Part shown: one piece after another, positions 41,401 to 54,061 of the stretch
Layout of the letters: the number at the start of each line of letters is the position of its first letter
Numbering within the stretch: position 1 is the stretch's first letter
From: Anthopleura xanthogrammica
Taxonomy: Eukaryota; Cnidaria; Anthozoa; Actiniaria; Actiniidae
DNA length: 64,000 nt
Assembly (NCBI GenBank): GCA_964019055.1
Contig: OZ025206.1
Coordinates: 14,047,291 to 14,111,290, forward strand
Direction of reading: 5' to 3'
Position numbers and translations under genes: made by a program
The notes under the pieces: model-generated
The model's input: the letters and a program-made list of their open reading frames with translations, nothing else
Told to the model about the DNA's origin: nothing
The model's database searches: none

Positions 41401-44400
41401 ACTCACAGAGCGAATTGGAATTTACCGTTTTGGTTTATTTAAATTAAAATATGCTGTAAGGAAATGACAAAGTTCGATGTCTCGTACGCATTTTATTATT
41501 TGTTTCGATCTCTATCAAGCCTGTGTAGTATTGAATAGTTCAAAATGGAGCGCTAATATAGAAGTGTGAGATGAGTGAGAAGGGCGATGGTTGCTACACT
41601 CTATAGTTAACAATAGCGCTATTAAAACGCTGTAAAGCAAGTGCATGTATGTAGGGGGACATCATTACTCAACACAACGCACTTTCTTAAAAGCTTTTAA
41701 ATTTGAGTTAAGTGTGTTCCCTGCTACTCGAGACCTTTTTTTGTCTTTCATTTACGTTTGACTTGCGGGAATTCAGGGAATGTTTAGTAGACTACTGTGA
41801 GCTACGAATGATTTTAAATATGTTCTCACTAGACCTTTCCCCACTTGCATCGAGTAACCACGAAATAATGGCTCCAAGTCGATGTGTAATTGATGTGTTC
41901 ATACATTTACCGTAGTTTATCGAGTGCAATCTCCACTCGGGAAAAATTTCTTCAGGGGAAATTAATAATTAGTATTTTCCCCGTTGTCATACAGTTGTTA
42001 ATAACTAGAGTCTCCCTTGTTTCCTCTTGCCTTGTGGCCAAATGTATCAATTCACAGTGTAAACAAAATCAACCCATATGAAATTATGAGACCGAAAAGA
42101 AAAAGCCAGATCATTCCTGTCGCAAAATTCAACCCCGCAGTCGCCTACGGAAACCAACTGAGTATCAACAAAGTGTGTATTATAAATTTTTACTGATAAT
42201 ACCGTTTACCAAAAGTAATCCAAAATTATAAATCAGCCCGCGGTCGTTCGGTGAACGAACAATAGCTGAAAACTTTGATAACAGACAGGAAGATTAATCC
42301 TTAATTTCACTCGGCCCCACATTTGATTAACTATACATATTTTGGTCGTTACGGACAATTGTTTGATCTCTGGCTTCAAATTACATCTCCTTGATTTTCT
42401 GTTAATTTGCCGATTTGTTTTGAAAACGAAGCTGGTGTTTCCGTGTGTCCGTTTTGAGCATCTTTAATGAATAGCTTGATTTATAGCATATCAAGATAAT
42501 TTGTTTTGTTTTTTCTAGTTGATGAATTGGATTTTCATTCATCCATTTATTCATAAGTTTATTAATTCTTAAATTCATTAGTTCTTTCGTTCATTCATTC
42601 ACTGATTCATTCATTCATTCATCCATTCATCCATTCATCCATTCATCCATTCATCCATTCATCCATTCATCCATTCATCCATTCATCCATTCATCCATTC
42701 ATCCATTCATCCATTCATCCATTCATCCATTCATCCATTCATCCATTCATCCATTCATCCATTCATCCATTCATCCATTCATCCATTCATCCATTCATCC
42801 ATTCATCCATTCATCCATTCATCCATTCATCCATTCATCCATTCATCCATTCATCCATTCATCCATTCATCCATTCATCCATTCATCCATTCATCCATTC
42901 ATCCATTCATCCATTCATCCATTCATCCATTCATCCATTCATCCATTCATCCATTCATCCATTCATCCATTCATCCATTCATCCATTCATCCATTCATCC
43001 ATTCATCCATTCATCCATTCATCCATTCATCCATTCATCCATTCATCCATTCATCCATTCATCCATTCATCCATTCATCCATTCATCCATTCATCCATTC
43101 ATCCATTCATCCATTCATCCATTCATCCATTCATCCATTCATCCATTCATCCATTCATCCATTCATCCATTCATCCATTCATCCATTCATCCATTCATCC
43201 ATTCATCCATTCATCCATTCATCCATTCATCCATTCATCCATTCATCCATTCATTCAATCACTCATTAATTCATTCATTTATCCATCCATCCATTCATTC
43301 ATTCATCCATCCATTCATTCGTTCGTTCGTTCGTTCATTCGTTCATTCACTCATTCATTCATTCATTCATTCATTCTTTCATTCATTCATTCATTCATTC
43401 ATTCATTCATTCATTCATTCATTCATTCATTCATTCATTCATTCATTCATTCATTCTTTCATTCATTCATTCATTCATTCATTCATTCATTCATTCATTC
43501 ATTCATTCATTCATTCATTCATTCTTCAATTTTTTCATTCTTTAAGGTTTTCTTTTGGGGTGATTTTTCGTGTTTGTCATCATGTTTTTAATCCACTTCT
43601 TACAGATTCTTCATTGTACTCTATTTCTCTTACATGTTCCTTCCTTTTGTTGATCTTATTTTTTTTCTATCCATTACTGGTTTTCGTTCAGTACGTTCAT
43701 TATCAATATCTATCCATACATGTGGGTGTATTTTGAGAAGTGCTTGTTCGTTTGTTTATCATTAATTCTAATAATCACTCTTAAAAAGCCAGCGTGCAGC
43801 TTCGTTAGTACATCAAGTTTCTCTTCTCCTATCAGTTGTTAAAGTTTTTGACTCCTCTTACTTGTACACCGCAAAGACGCTTTGGTTCGTCTTTCTCCTT
43901 CCCTCCGAAAGAAAGGAAACAAACAAACAAACAAACAAAAACATCCATACTGTTTACAAACAAACAAACAGTTTCCAGTTTCTCCGATCTTCCTTCCTAA
44001 GCAAAACCTTACACGCTTAATTCAAAATTCGATCTGTGAGTTAGCCATGCCCAGAGGTTGTTTTGGGGGTATCAGAGATAATATTTTTACATGTTCAAAA
44101 AAAAAAAAGTTTGCTGAATTCGATATTTTTATATTATGATCGGTTTCGGGGAACATTCATGACGTTCACTTAGGCTGGGGAGTTGCAGAAGATAAGCAAT
44201 AATTGAAGAGCTTACTGAATTCGATATGTTTATGTTATGTTCGGTTTTGGAAAACATACAAAAGCCATTCTGCTCTTATGACGATCCCTTAGGCTCTTCC
44301 AGAATTAAGATAGACTTTGTTTTTTTAACCAAAAATTACTGTTGTGCAATGAACTATCAATTCTTGTCCGTCCGTTTTTGTTTAGCGAGGATTAATCATG

Positions 44401-46794
44401 ATTATCTCGTAAATATTTGACAGGAAAAGCGGGGGAGAGGCTCCGCAAGTCTGTTTTGATTTATCAATCTAACTGTGCGTATGAGTGTGTATTTCTGCGT
44501 AACCCCTGGAGGATTGCAAGTGAGATTTCTAGAATTCATGGCGTACAATACAAATAATTTTGATTGACGAGATTACGCTAAGTCATGATCACTAAAATAT
44601 ATTCGCTTTCCGAGGTCCAAGTTTTACTGCTGCTGCTGCTGCTGTATTTGTTGTTGTCATTGTTGTTGTGTTTGTTGTTGTTTTGTTGTTGTTGTTGTTG
44701 TGTGTGCCATAGCAGTAGAGAACTCTCTGTTTGAAACACTTGACACAAACTGTCTTAATTTAGACCAAGAAGTATTTTAGGTACAGGAAATCACATGTAA
44801 ACTGACGGGAAGGAAGTGGATGTTTGGTATATGTTCGTCAAGCAATTAGATGTTATTTACATCATTTACAACCTGTATGTCGGCACATTCGGCAAGGAAA
44901 GAGACTAAAATACAACCAAAGCTGCAGGCTAGCCGGTTTGTTGTCTCAATATCTAAATTGTTTGGCATATTTCTTCCCCTGAAGTGTCACGTATCATCCA
45001 GATAAATCAATTTGCATCGGCTAGAAAGAGATTTCTGACGTCTTTGTGACTTCTTTGAATTGAGAGTCTGCCGGACCGTGTGATGATTATTAGTTTGAGT
45101 CTTCTGGCGTCTGAACTCATTATAATCTACTCCGTCATTTGAAAACATGAAATTAAATTTACAGATGGTGTTGTGGTTAGAATATTGATGTATTGGTTGA
45201 TATTATGATCAAAGTTATAAGAAATTTTAAAGTGTTCTCATTTTTGGGCCGCCTTTTCAAAAACAATTTTCTTTCTTTTTTTTCAATATTTCATAGCGGT
45301 TTATTTTCTTTGATATTTTCCCCCATTGTTTCTAGATATTTTGGCTAATTTGTTTTCACTTCCAGATTCTTCTGACTTCCTTGTTGTCCGTATGTGATAC
45401 TTCTGAGTGGTGCTTTTATAATTTTAATGGTAGTCGCTCAGATAACGAGTTATATGTAATTGCGAACTTCGTTCTTTCACTTGACGTTATTTTAGCTATT
45501 TGTTTCGTTTTTATCCGTGTAATTCCAGTTTTTCCCCAGATATATAAAGAAAAAAAAAACGATTTAAGGACATTAGTTGACATAAAATATTTGTTTTATC
45601 ATATTTCAAGAGTACATCTTGTCATTTTTTTACGTAGGTTTTCAATGTTAAAAGGAGTTCATGGCAGGGGGTATAAGGGCTGCACTTTAATTATCCTTCA
45701 ACGCTAATGATCAAAGTCTGGTTTTTGTTTCCAAAGCACTGAAACATGCACCAGATTTCTAGAATTTTCTTTACTAAAAACATATTTTGAATACCAGGCA
45801 TTGGAATTGAGAAAGATATCTTGAGAACACACAAGATGCATCTGTAATTTTAATATTATCCATATATCGTTAGCATTTGTTAGCAGACCAATATTGTAAT
45901 CCTCCTTAGCCGTTTCCAAGGGTGATTTGAATTACACCACCAGCTAAAAAGGGATCATTTCATTTTTATTTGTTTTTACGTTTGCAGATAAATATGCCTC
46001 GAAAGGTTACACGTGCGGATAAAGATGATTTAGACACGGCTAGGAAACAAGTCAAACATAAGCTAGGAAGATTTGATATTTTAAAAATATATATTGTTTT
46101 TTTCCCCGAGTCAAATAACTAGGAAGATATTTGATATTTTACAGTGGAAAAAAAATTCTATAATTTCAGATAATGTCTGCAATTTCTATAAATTTTTTTC
46201 CCGAGTCGCAATAGAAATCCTGATAGATGAGCTTGACTTGATATTGGGTAGGATGAGATCGATGGAGTTACATAACTTATCAAAAAAAGGCTGGCCTTTG
46301 GTATAGTAAGCACTAAAGATAGTACCAACAAACACGCAGCTAAACAAACTATAAATTTATTTAGAGAATATTATAGTATTATATTGAATATTATAAAGAA
46401 AGAAAAAAAAACATATTTACCTGTTTAAGCTTATAGCGACTAGAGTTCCCACAGATGCTGTGGTTGCCATCGTTTGAAGCGGGTAGATAAGTTTGCACAT
46501 GACTGCTCCATAGGGCCAGTAATTGGTGATAATTTCGCCAAAATCAAACGGGATACAAATCAACAAAACTGAAAGATCTGAGACAGCTAAGTTTACTATG
46601 AAATAATTGGTGACGTTTTTCATTTTTCGTTGACGGCAAACGACCAAACAAACGAGCACATTTCCAATAACTCCGACAATAAATATGATGACATAGCAGA
46701 CAAGTCTCGCATAGAAAAAGCCATCGGCACCAGCCAACATGCCAGAATACGGATCATCAGAATCGGTGATATTTGTCGTATTGTTGATACTCAT
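38493..46794 (-). CDS. Rhodopsin-class (class A) GPCR, neuropeptide-receptor-like, complete
   Basis: Seven-helix plasma-membrane receptor; ligand unknown. Coding exons in gene order: 46421-46794, 41080-41325, 39980-40155, 38493-38860; they join in phase to 387 residues. N-glycosylation sites are at N4, N5 and N8. TM1 (30-53) has the GN pair, TM2 has LAVSD with D73, and TM3 starts at C100, which can bond C171 in loop 2. The DRY position reads NRF (124-126). TM6 has P252 in an FAMLMLPNH context, and TM7 has NPLIY (289-293). The tail is Ser-rich and ends TQV, a class I PDZ-ligand pattern. The donor after exon 3 was set at GTGAGT because the alternative GT breaks the frame. The nearest family by eye is peptide receptors (QRFP/NPFF/orexin type), tentatively. 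Introns hold an 0.9-kb octamer/tetramer array and several foldbacks. Confidence 0.93.
38990..39340. mobile_element. Long foldback element, about 170-bp arms, in GPCR intron 3
   Basis: CGCGCTACGAAGTC, CCTTACAGCGCTTTT, TTCTGCGACCTATC and AGCGTTTTGG on the left are each mirrored on the right by GTGCGTACAGCC-side words, AAAAGCGCTGTAATAGG, GATCGCAGAA and CCAAAACGCCAG. The centre is the tight hairpin GATAAAGAATTCCCGTG / CACGGGAATTTCTTTATC. No coding potential. Confidence 0.75.
39505..39632. mobile_element. MITE family C copy
   Basis: GGCCACGTGTCATTCTCTTG then AGAATAAGATTCTTTGTTTG is mirrored by AAACAAAGAAATGATACACT and AGGGAATGACGAGTAGTCTG. It closely matches the inverted copy at 11880-12029. Intron 3 of the GPCR. 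Confidence 0.75.
39708..39960. mobile_element. MITE abutting the GPCR exon 3 donor
   Basis: GGACACGGGTGAAAAACGCA then CTGCGCATACTCGGAAG starts at 39708. Its mirror CTTCCGAGTATGCGCAG then TGCGTTTTTCATCCGTGTCC ends at 39960. Arms are about 37 bp with one mismatch, total 253 bp. The right end lies 19 bp from the exon edge at 39980. Confidence 0.85.
40575..40703. mobile_element. MITE family B copy, near-perfect hairpin
   Basis: TAGACCCCTGTCACGTGA then TGCAGCTCAATTTGGAGGAC starts the element. It is mirrored by GTCCTCCAAATTGAGCTGCA and TGCAAGGGGTAAC. Arms include ACAAAACAAAAGG / CCTATTGTTTTGT. Intron 2 of the GPCR. Confidence 0.8.
42590..43526. repeat. (ATTCATCC)n octamer array passing into (ATTC)n
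   Basis: From about 42619 to 43250 the octamer ATTCATCC is repeated about 79 times without visible interruption. Flanks are ATTC tetramers, including GTTC and CTTTC variants up to 43526. The assembled length of such an array is likely unreliable. GPCR intron 1. Confidence 0.95.
44628..44701. repeat. (CTG)n and (TTG)n triplet run
   Basis: Six CTG units are followed by imperfect TTG units, in GPCR intron 1. Non-coding. Confidence 0.8.
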
Positions 46795-46945
46795 CTTGTT
46801 CGCCTGTGAATAGAAAAAATCGAGAAGAGAATCACTATATGTACCCTTGAAGTCAGTTTGATTGAATTATCAAGGCACAGTGTTTGCTTTTCTATTGGTT
46901 AGTTGTTTGTCCATATCGTCATTATCTGGACAACAATTTACTTAC

Positions 46946-47010
46946 CATAATCCTTTCGCTCCTTAGCTACCGGGTATCAGACTCCAAGACGACGAGTTTA
47001 GCGTAGCCTC
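46946..47010 (-). other. Candidate 5' UTR exon of the GPCR
   Basis: On the minus strand a good donor (GATTATG followed by GTAAGT) ends an exon at 46946. The coding exon is preceded by a good acceptor (TTCACAG at about 46804-46810) nine bases before its ATG. The intron of about 140 bp would lie wholly in the 5' UTR. The upstream border is arbitrary. Confidence 0.5.
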
Positions 47011-48570
47011 AAGAGAACGGAATATTGACGTATGTGTACCTTTGTTTCACGTAGAACTGAATGTTATATATGATGTTACGTATACTGGAGGACATTTTCC
47101 ACTTGTTCACGCTCGCATTCAGCAAACAAATAAAGCAGACAAGTCAAATCTTATCTGGACGTTGAACAAGTACTTATGTTTAATGGACTATTAATGAAGC
47201 AGGCAACAGAGAAATGATTGCGAACTGTAAATTGCTATGGATACGGATAATTCAAAATATCATCATTATATCATCAAGGGCAGGATCGTAGAAAGGAAAA
47301 GAGCAAAGCAAATGCGATAAAATTGTCTAAACAGAATATTGCTGATATGTAAACCTTTTGTAAACCTAACGTGAATACTTCTTTGTGGAAATCCTTTCAC
47401 AAGGCAACCAAATTGATTATTTACAAATTAAACCCCAGACTTTCATCAAGGCTGCAACTCACGAGTCTGCGATAATTAGTGACTTTAACACGGATCAATC
47501 CTCAAAAAATCAAAAAATCCTCAATTTTGAACCACGAATCATCTATAATTAAACCTTGTTCAGTCTTCACTTTTCGGATGTCATTCTTCCGAGACAATCT
47601 AAAATAATGAATAACATTAACTGTTCAAAAGCTCGTATGATAGCTAGTAAGTTAGATAAATCGTATCAGGAATTTTCTCGGATTTCAGGTGTAATCAGAA
47701 GTGTGGGTCCTTCAGCACTTGATTGGTATTGTTTTGTAAATATCAAGGAATATACTTTACTTCCAGCGATAAAGAATTTTCGAGATAGTAGCAGTCAAAA
47801 TAGATATATGATTCAGAGAAAAAATAAGTATTATTTAGAATAACTGAATAAGCTAAAAAAAAAGGATATCAAGTCTGTGTAAATAAGGGGTTCGGGAATA
47901 TAGACATGTTTAAAACTTTCATGTGGATCGGAGTTGAAAGATTTTCCTAATTGATTTTTCAATTGGATGAACAAATTATTAAATGTATGAATGAATGAAT
48001 AGCAAAGGTGGAGAAATCGAAAACCATATCTGACTTTGAGCCCGGTAAGAGTTTTATTGAGTCGTACATACATATTTTAACAACTTATATACGAATATTA
48101 TGAATGTCATACTGTGAACCGGCTTCAAAATGAACTCAAATAAATTAATATTGATGAGATTCTTGGTGAGAATGGATGACTTGGTAATTGTAAATATGTT
48201 TCACGACCCCCAAGGCACGTTTCTTTAGTGTAAACTTGTCACTTGTTATTAAAAAAAACTGTACCTTAGCAACAGAAAAAAGAATGCCGCCTTCGACCAG
48301 CTGCTGCAACAGAAATCAACTTCTTCCATTTTGTGTGATCAGTCTTCAGTAATCATCAACTGTCGAGATGTTAAAGCTCTACTACTTACCTAGAATTGTT
48401 ATTTTCTCATTGGAAATGAAAGCAGCGAGTCTTATTTTTGTTACACCTAGTTTTTTGGTTGCGATAAAATCGCTGAAATATTTCTGCGAATATTGCGACC
48501 ATACACGCATGTAAAATTCGTTTGTTGCTCGGTACAATTATCGAGCGTTTAAAGGCTGCCCTGCGCAGAA
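47011..48570. other. Upstream of GPCR, no gene seen
   Basis: AT-rich. The longest frame (47556-47843, plus) has no recognisable domain and no supporting context, so I leave it out. Promoter elements for the GPCR would lie at the left end. Confidence 0.35.
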
Positions 48571-48574
48571 CATT

Positions 48575-48850
48575 TCTTGCCATCCCGGCACGCCGGCGAA
48601 TCTCAGTTCACAAAATTGACCGCCATATATACTCGTACTTTTAGTTTATATATTTTTTTATCGGCTTGATCTGAGTAAATAAAACTGCATTACCTATTTC
48701 ATTAGTTTCTCTTAATACCATCACAGCACACCAGCAAATCCTAGTTCACAAAATTTACCGCAATATATACTCGTACTTTTAAGTTTATTAATTTGTTTTC
48801 AATCAGTTTGAGTTCTCAATTTCAATAAAACCACAATAACGGATTCGTCT
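48575..48850. repeat. Two-copy tandem duplication, about 140 bp
   Basis: AGTTCACAAAATT[GT]ACCGC and ATATATACTCGTACTTTTA occur in both halves (about 48605 and 48735), with similar surrounding order (CACGCCGGCGAATCTCAG against CACACCAGCAAATCCTAG). No coding signal. Confidence 0.7.
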
Positions 48851-49933
48851 CTCATAAGTTTTTTTTTTACATCCCAGCAGCTGTCAACTAGTCCTTGCCA
48901 TTCTTTCTTCAGTGTCCCGACTTTTCATTTCACTTGAATTTCGATTTTAGGATCACTTTTCCAGGCCTTTCAAGTATTTTTAAGCGGAAAGAAATATTTG
49001 TCCGAAAGATTAAATACCGGTTTTATTACCAAACGAAATTCTTATGAACCAAGGAGTGATTTCGGCAAAACAAAGTTGTTTTCGATTTGACCTCTACGAC
49101 GTTCACATACGACCATGTAACTTTTTTTTGCTCTGAATCAAAATATCTGCAGAATATTTTGAACTCGACAATCCTCTTCGTCAAAATCAACTTATGCTCT
49201 GATTGGAGCGGAACTTCTTATATACGTTGATTGAGAGTATTTTTACATGATAACCATTGCCAAATTATCTGGCAGATATCGTTTTCCCCTTTTGTTTTAG
49301 GATGGGCTTTTTTCCATTTTTAGGAAGAAAAAAATGGTTATTGAGCTGATTACCCATTAGTTCAACTTATTTTTCTCAGAAGGAAGTATGAATTCATTTT
49401 AGTGAAAGTCAATATGTCTTGAATCTGAAACTCTTCTTACCTTGTCTGTGGTTTCAGTCTATGGTTTCATCGTTGGCTTTCTAAGAAATAGCTATCTCTT
49501 CTTTTGCTTCTGTAGTACTTGAAACAGCTGTCGGGGGGGAAAATTGAAGATCAACATAATGAAATCTCTCTCCACACTTTTATAGCTTTGTGTACTCAAC
49601 TCCTACAAATCAAGGACTTACAAATAGAATTGTCGATTGCTCTTGAAAGTGTGAATTAAAATTATAAACCATCAAATGGAAAACCGAGAATTCAATAATC
49701 CTTAAATCTCTAGAACAATGCTCGCTTAGATGTGTTAATTGATTTTACCCCAAATGAACATATACGCTTAATTTGGTTTATTATGAAGCAAGCTTTAGTT
49801 GAACAATAGCTTTGTCCTTGAAGTCGTATATTTCCGTCGTTGGCTTATGTGTTATTAAGGCGTCAGAGATAATCAAAAATAACTGGCCCAATCGAACCAT
49901 CTTCAGTAAGACATTGCCCATTGCAAGAGTGGA
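48851..49933. other. Intergenic, no gene seen
   Basis: AT-rich sequence; no long frames, no splice-bounded exons and no clear repeats identified. Confidence 0.3.
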
Positions 49934-50259
49934 CCACTTGAGCAAAACTGGCCAATCAGATAACGCCTAAAATCTTTGGCATTCCAAAAAAAAGTTTTCG
50001 TACTAGAATTTACCTGTATATTTTGAAATTCGGGATTCTTGTAAGACAGGAAGACAGTAAATATTTCCTATATGGACTTGGGATAGAATATAGTAGACAT
50101 TTCACAACTGCGTTTTCGACAGAAATTAGTCCCATTTTCAGGCGAAATAGCATACCGTTTTCTATAATAAGATCGTGACGATCTGATTGGCTATTGCTGT
50201 TATCAGTTCAATGTCTGTTTGGTTTACGTTATCTGATTGGTCAGTTTTGTTCAAGTTAT
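49934..50259. mobile_element. Foldback element with CCAATCAGATAACG arms
   Basis: CTTGAGCAAAACTGGCCAAT then CAGATAACG near 49936 is mirrored by CGTTATCTGATTGGTCAGTT then TTGTTCAAG ending about 50259. The arms carry CCAAT-box sequence. The interior is non-coding. Confidence 0.7.
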
Positions 50260-52084
50260 CCTGTTAGTGTGTCCGCCTGTTAGTGTGTCCGCTGTAAAGG
50301 GTAGCTTATAATCTTTATCCGTCCCTCTCTAGGGGACATAGAGAGCTTTGCTACCACGGATCACCAAGTTTGATTGTCTAATGCCTCGGTAACCAGGATA
50401 TACAATGCTCAACTATACCATTCGCTAAATAAATTAACTAACACACATCTCTACAACTTGCACTGTGCTATAAGACTTCTTTTCATCAGGTCTGAGTAAA
50501 ACACATCTAAATATTGACTTCTAGAAGCTCTTGAGAGTCTTAAGTTTTCAATGTTAGTACTAGTGTTATTCTAAACTCAGATACGGCGTAGGTTCATAAA
50601 AATTTGGAATAGAATTGAATTTAATGACAAAAAATAATCTCATTGAATCAAATGAATAAGATATCACGGAATCAAACCATTAGATGTATTTACTAAAAAA
50701 AACTATTAAATTATTTAAGACGTTTTCGTAGAGTTAGATTCGCCATGAAAAAAGACGAGATAATTTAGCCTAAAGAGAGCGCACTTCGTATATTGAATGA
50801 AATATTTAAAGGTATCGCAAAATGAAAAGGGGAAACCGAACGTATGTGAATTTCCCCCTCATTCAATTTAAAACGCTAAATCAATGCTCCATTTTCTCAA
50901 TTGATCTTTCAGTTGTACATGTTCCTGTATTTAACTAGTCATTTTTAGTTACGATCTCTCATCTTATATCCAACGTTAGGACCTCATGGGCGGTTTCTGA
51001 TTGCCAGTCTATATTGGCCGCTTTTAAGATTTGCAGCTCCATTGTCTTTTCTAGCTCATTCCAAACATTTTCTAATGTAAAATAACCTGAAGTCTGGCAA
51101 TTTAAATTGAGTGTATGTGCGGTTGATGCAGCAGTAGACTGGCGTGTTTGTACGTGATCGAGCTGATATGAAGTCGTTTGATGTTTTGTCTAGTTGTCAT
51201 CGATAAAATTTTGTCTATAGAAAATAGCTTGACATTTAATTTTGACAAAAAAAGAGAGTGAAAGAAAAGATAAAACACACGAAAGGCAAATAAATAAGAA
51301 AGAAAGAAATTGGAAAAATAATAAATAACGGTATTCTGATTTGTTCTCGTTTTGCATTTGGGATTAGCGATTAAATAGAATAAAAATTAGGAAAATGTCG
51401 TATTTTATTTTTTTGAAACACCATTCTGATTTTTTTCAACAACTATTCCATGTTAGCACTAAAACTTGAAGGAATTTATTTTTGTTTCATTTAAATTTTG
51501 ATAAAAAAAATTTCCTCCCCCCGACCACCATTCTTTGGCACCCAACCCTAAATGTGTTAAGTATAACCAAACGAACATTTGTGCCAAGTTTGGTGCTTGT
51601 ACTCAAAAGCGCACGATCTTTTCGCTAACAGACCTGACTATTACGAGAATTGCGTTAAGTCACGTTTTGTTTAAAATGTGTTGAAGGTGTAAAACCGAAT
51701 TTTAACCTCGGGGGAAGAACTAATTGAGGCGGCACTCTTTAATATCTTGCCCGCATATTTGGCGTTTAAATGAGTAAATACTGTATTTCAAAAAAACGTC
51801 GGTCGGAAATCACATTACGACTTTCTTGTTGAGTATAGGACTCGTTAAAAATTGAAAATTTTTGGGAACATCGTTTTATTGCCTAGTTTCTTGGCGTTTC
51901 CATGGCAACTGTTTGACTAAGATCGGCTGATTTTTTTTAGTTCAAATGACATTTCGAAAAAGGTACTACAAGATGTGTTGTAACCAAAGCAACCTTCAGG
52001 CTCAATTAAAAACTTTGCACTTAAAGCCGTTTTTTTTTTTTTTCCCTAAATGCGGTCAATAATGACCGTGAGTAATGATACTGC
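50260..52084. other. Intergenic, no gene seen
   Basis: AT-rich with homopolymer runs. GTTAGTGTGTCCGC is repeated twice at about 50266-50292. No gene is supported. Confidence 0.3.
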
Positions 52085-52335
52085 CTTATATAATGATGCT
52101 ATAAACGTGTGACCACCCGTGCGACGCTGCATGTGTAGTCACTGGCGACGTCCCAAAAAGTAAAAACAGGGCCCCTTTCATAGGAAAACTCGAAAAATAA
52201 AATAGAAAATCGCTTAGAAATCATGCAAGGGATCAATTAGAGAGTCATACAAATAGTCATTAAAAAGTGTCTTATCACACGGTCTCATCTATTTGTTGAA
52301 ATATCGCATTGTGTGTCCGCACCTTAAGTATCGAA
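52085..52335. repeat. Possible MITE remnant (GTGTGTCCGCACCTTAAG end)
   Basis: The right end GTGTGTCCGCACCTTAAG is the inverse of the end at 4944 and resembles GTGTGTCCGTGTCTTAAG near 36957. Left words CCCGTGCGACGCTGC and GGCGACGTC echo the 4944 copy. Borders are vague. Confidence 0.35.
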
Positions 52336-52559
52336 AAAAATAGCATTAGAGTGATTTCATTAAGCCCGGGAAACAAAATTGTATTATTAGTGACTAACAG
52401 TCAAAGCGAAGCAAAGAAAATAATAGAGTTATGGAGTATATTTGTTGTTGTGGCAGTGGCAATGGCAGTGGCAGTGGCAGTTGGTGATAGAGGTGGTTGG
52501 TAGTAGTAGTGGTAGTGGTTGGTGAGTGAGTGTGTTCTGTAGTAAGTAGATGAATAGTT

Positions 52560-52875
52560 AGCAGTTATTCGCCGAAGGCGAAGTGATTATCGATGAATAT
52601 TTACCGAGCGGCGAGTCTTCGAGCTGCGAGGTAAATATTCATCGATAACCACTGAGCTTGAGGTGAATAATTGTTTTAGTATAAATAAAAAGGTGATTAT
52701 TTCAAAAAAGAAAGAAGGAAACAACATTGAAAGTGAAAATATTTTATTTTTTAAAAGCGCGACGGTCACGCTGACAGCCATTTTGTCCGAAAAGGTGATT
52801 ATCGGCTGATAATCCGAGATAGAAAACCAATCAGAGCGCGCGATTTTGTATAATCACCTTTGTATTTATACTAAG
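52560..52875. mobile_element. Foldback element with hairpin and CCAATCAGAGCGCGCG
   Basis: A hairpin pairs GTGATTATCGATGAATATTTACC with GGTAAATATTCATCGATAACCAC. It is followed by TTAGTATAAATA..AAGGTGATTAT at 52676, mirrored by ATAATCACCTTTGTATTTATACTAA ending at 52874. AACCAATCAGAGCGCGCG lies at 52826 just inside the right arm. Same plan as 30009 and 31941. Confidence 0.75.
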
Positions 52876-54061
52876 TTATAATAATACCAACCACAGCCAC
52901 AATAATAAAGAACAATAATTAAATTATAATAAATATAATAATAATAAAATGCTGATAATGAGAATAATCAAACTATCATAAATACAACAATAGTTATTAA
53001 TAACAACAACAATAACAATAATTTGGTGAAAGCGAATAATTAATTTAGAACGTGAGTTTGTGTACGTACACACCTTTGACAAGGGTTTTTGATGGAGAAA
53101 TGATAAGGCAAATTAAATATTTCACAAATTGATTTATTTTCCCCCAAATTAAATCAAAACTGACTCAGTTATATATAAGCACCAAACCCTATAGGGAAAC
53201 AGAAATAGTCCATCTATCTAGCTGTCTCCTGCTTAATAAAATGCAATTGAAATTACTTTTCAAATGATTATTTTTTCAGATAGATGTCAACCGATAGCCA
53301 AAACACTCTCATGAAACCTTCAAAACCGAAAGCTTTAAATTGGAATAGTTTCGACTAAACAATTTTTTCAACTCGTCTTCAACGAGTAAGTTGATCATAA
53401 TCCACAATGTGTGAATGATGCCGAATTATGACTTATTTATATAATACAGCTTTGGATTTTACAAGTGGCTTCATACACCGAAACGCAATTAAATTTTTGA
53501 AATTCGCTTCTTTATTTTATCGCTAAGATTAAAGATAATTTCCACGTAGAATATCAAAAGAAATGAATTAAAAAGACGCTTTTTTCCTAGGCTCACTAGT
53601 GAGGGGATAGAACGTAGAGATGGCACTAACAGCGGCTGCGTAGGAGACTACTTTTTTCCATATATACTATTTTTTAGATCATGAAGGAGTGCCTTAATTA
53701 ATTAGGCAGTCACGGGCTGATTATGACTGAGTAAACTACCTACCAGAGAGCTTTCAACCATACACGCCATTACGAACAGTCAGCTCTTTAAATAATTGAA
53801 GGATTTTCTTTGAATGCTCTTAAAGTATTTTAAAACACGACGTTGGTCAGAATGAGACTCCAATGGATACTCTATTCTAGAGTGGTAAAAAAAAACCCGG
53901 ATAAATTGGATCATTTTTCCTCACAATCAAAATGAGAATTGAGAGGTAATTTTTTGATTCTGTTTGTCAATACGTTCGAAGACCAGATTGTTTTTCTACA
54001 TCGATTGTTTTTGGAGAGGCAAAATTGAAACATCAATTATAGTTAGATTGAAGCATTCTAT
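52876..54061. other. Intergenic, no gene seen
   Basis: AT-rich with short AAT and AAC runs at 52885-53040. No exons or clear elements seen. Confidence 0.3.

Noticed and set aside
42590..43526. CRISPR-like array
   Set aside because: Uninterrupted octamers without spacers in an intron of an animal gene; simple repeat.
45381..45707. 108-codon plus-strand frame with hydrophobic stretches
   Set aside because: Lies in GPCR intron 1; AT-rich sequence gives hydrophobic codons by chance, and no family resemblance was seen.
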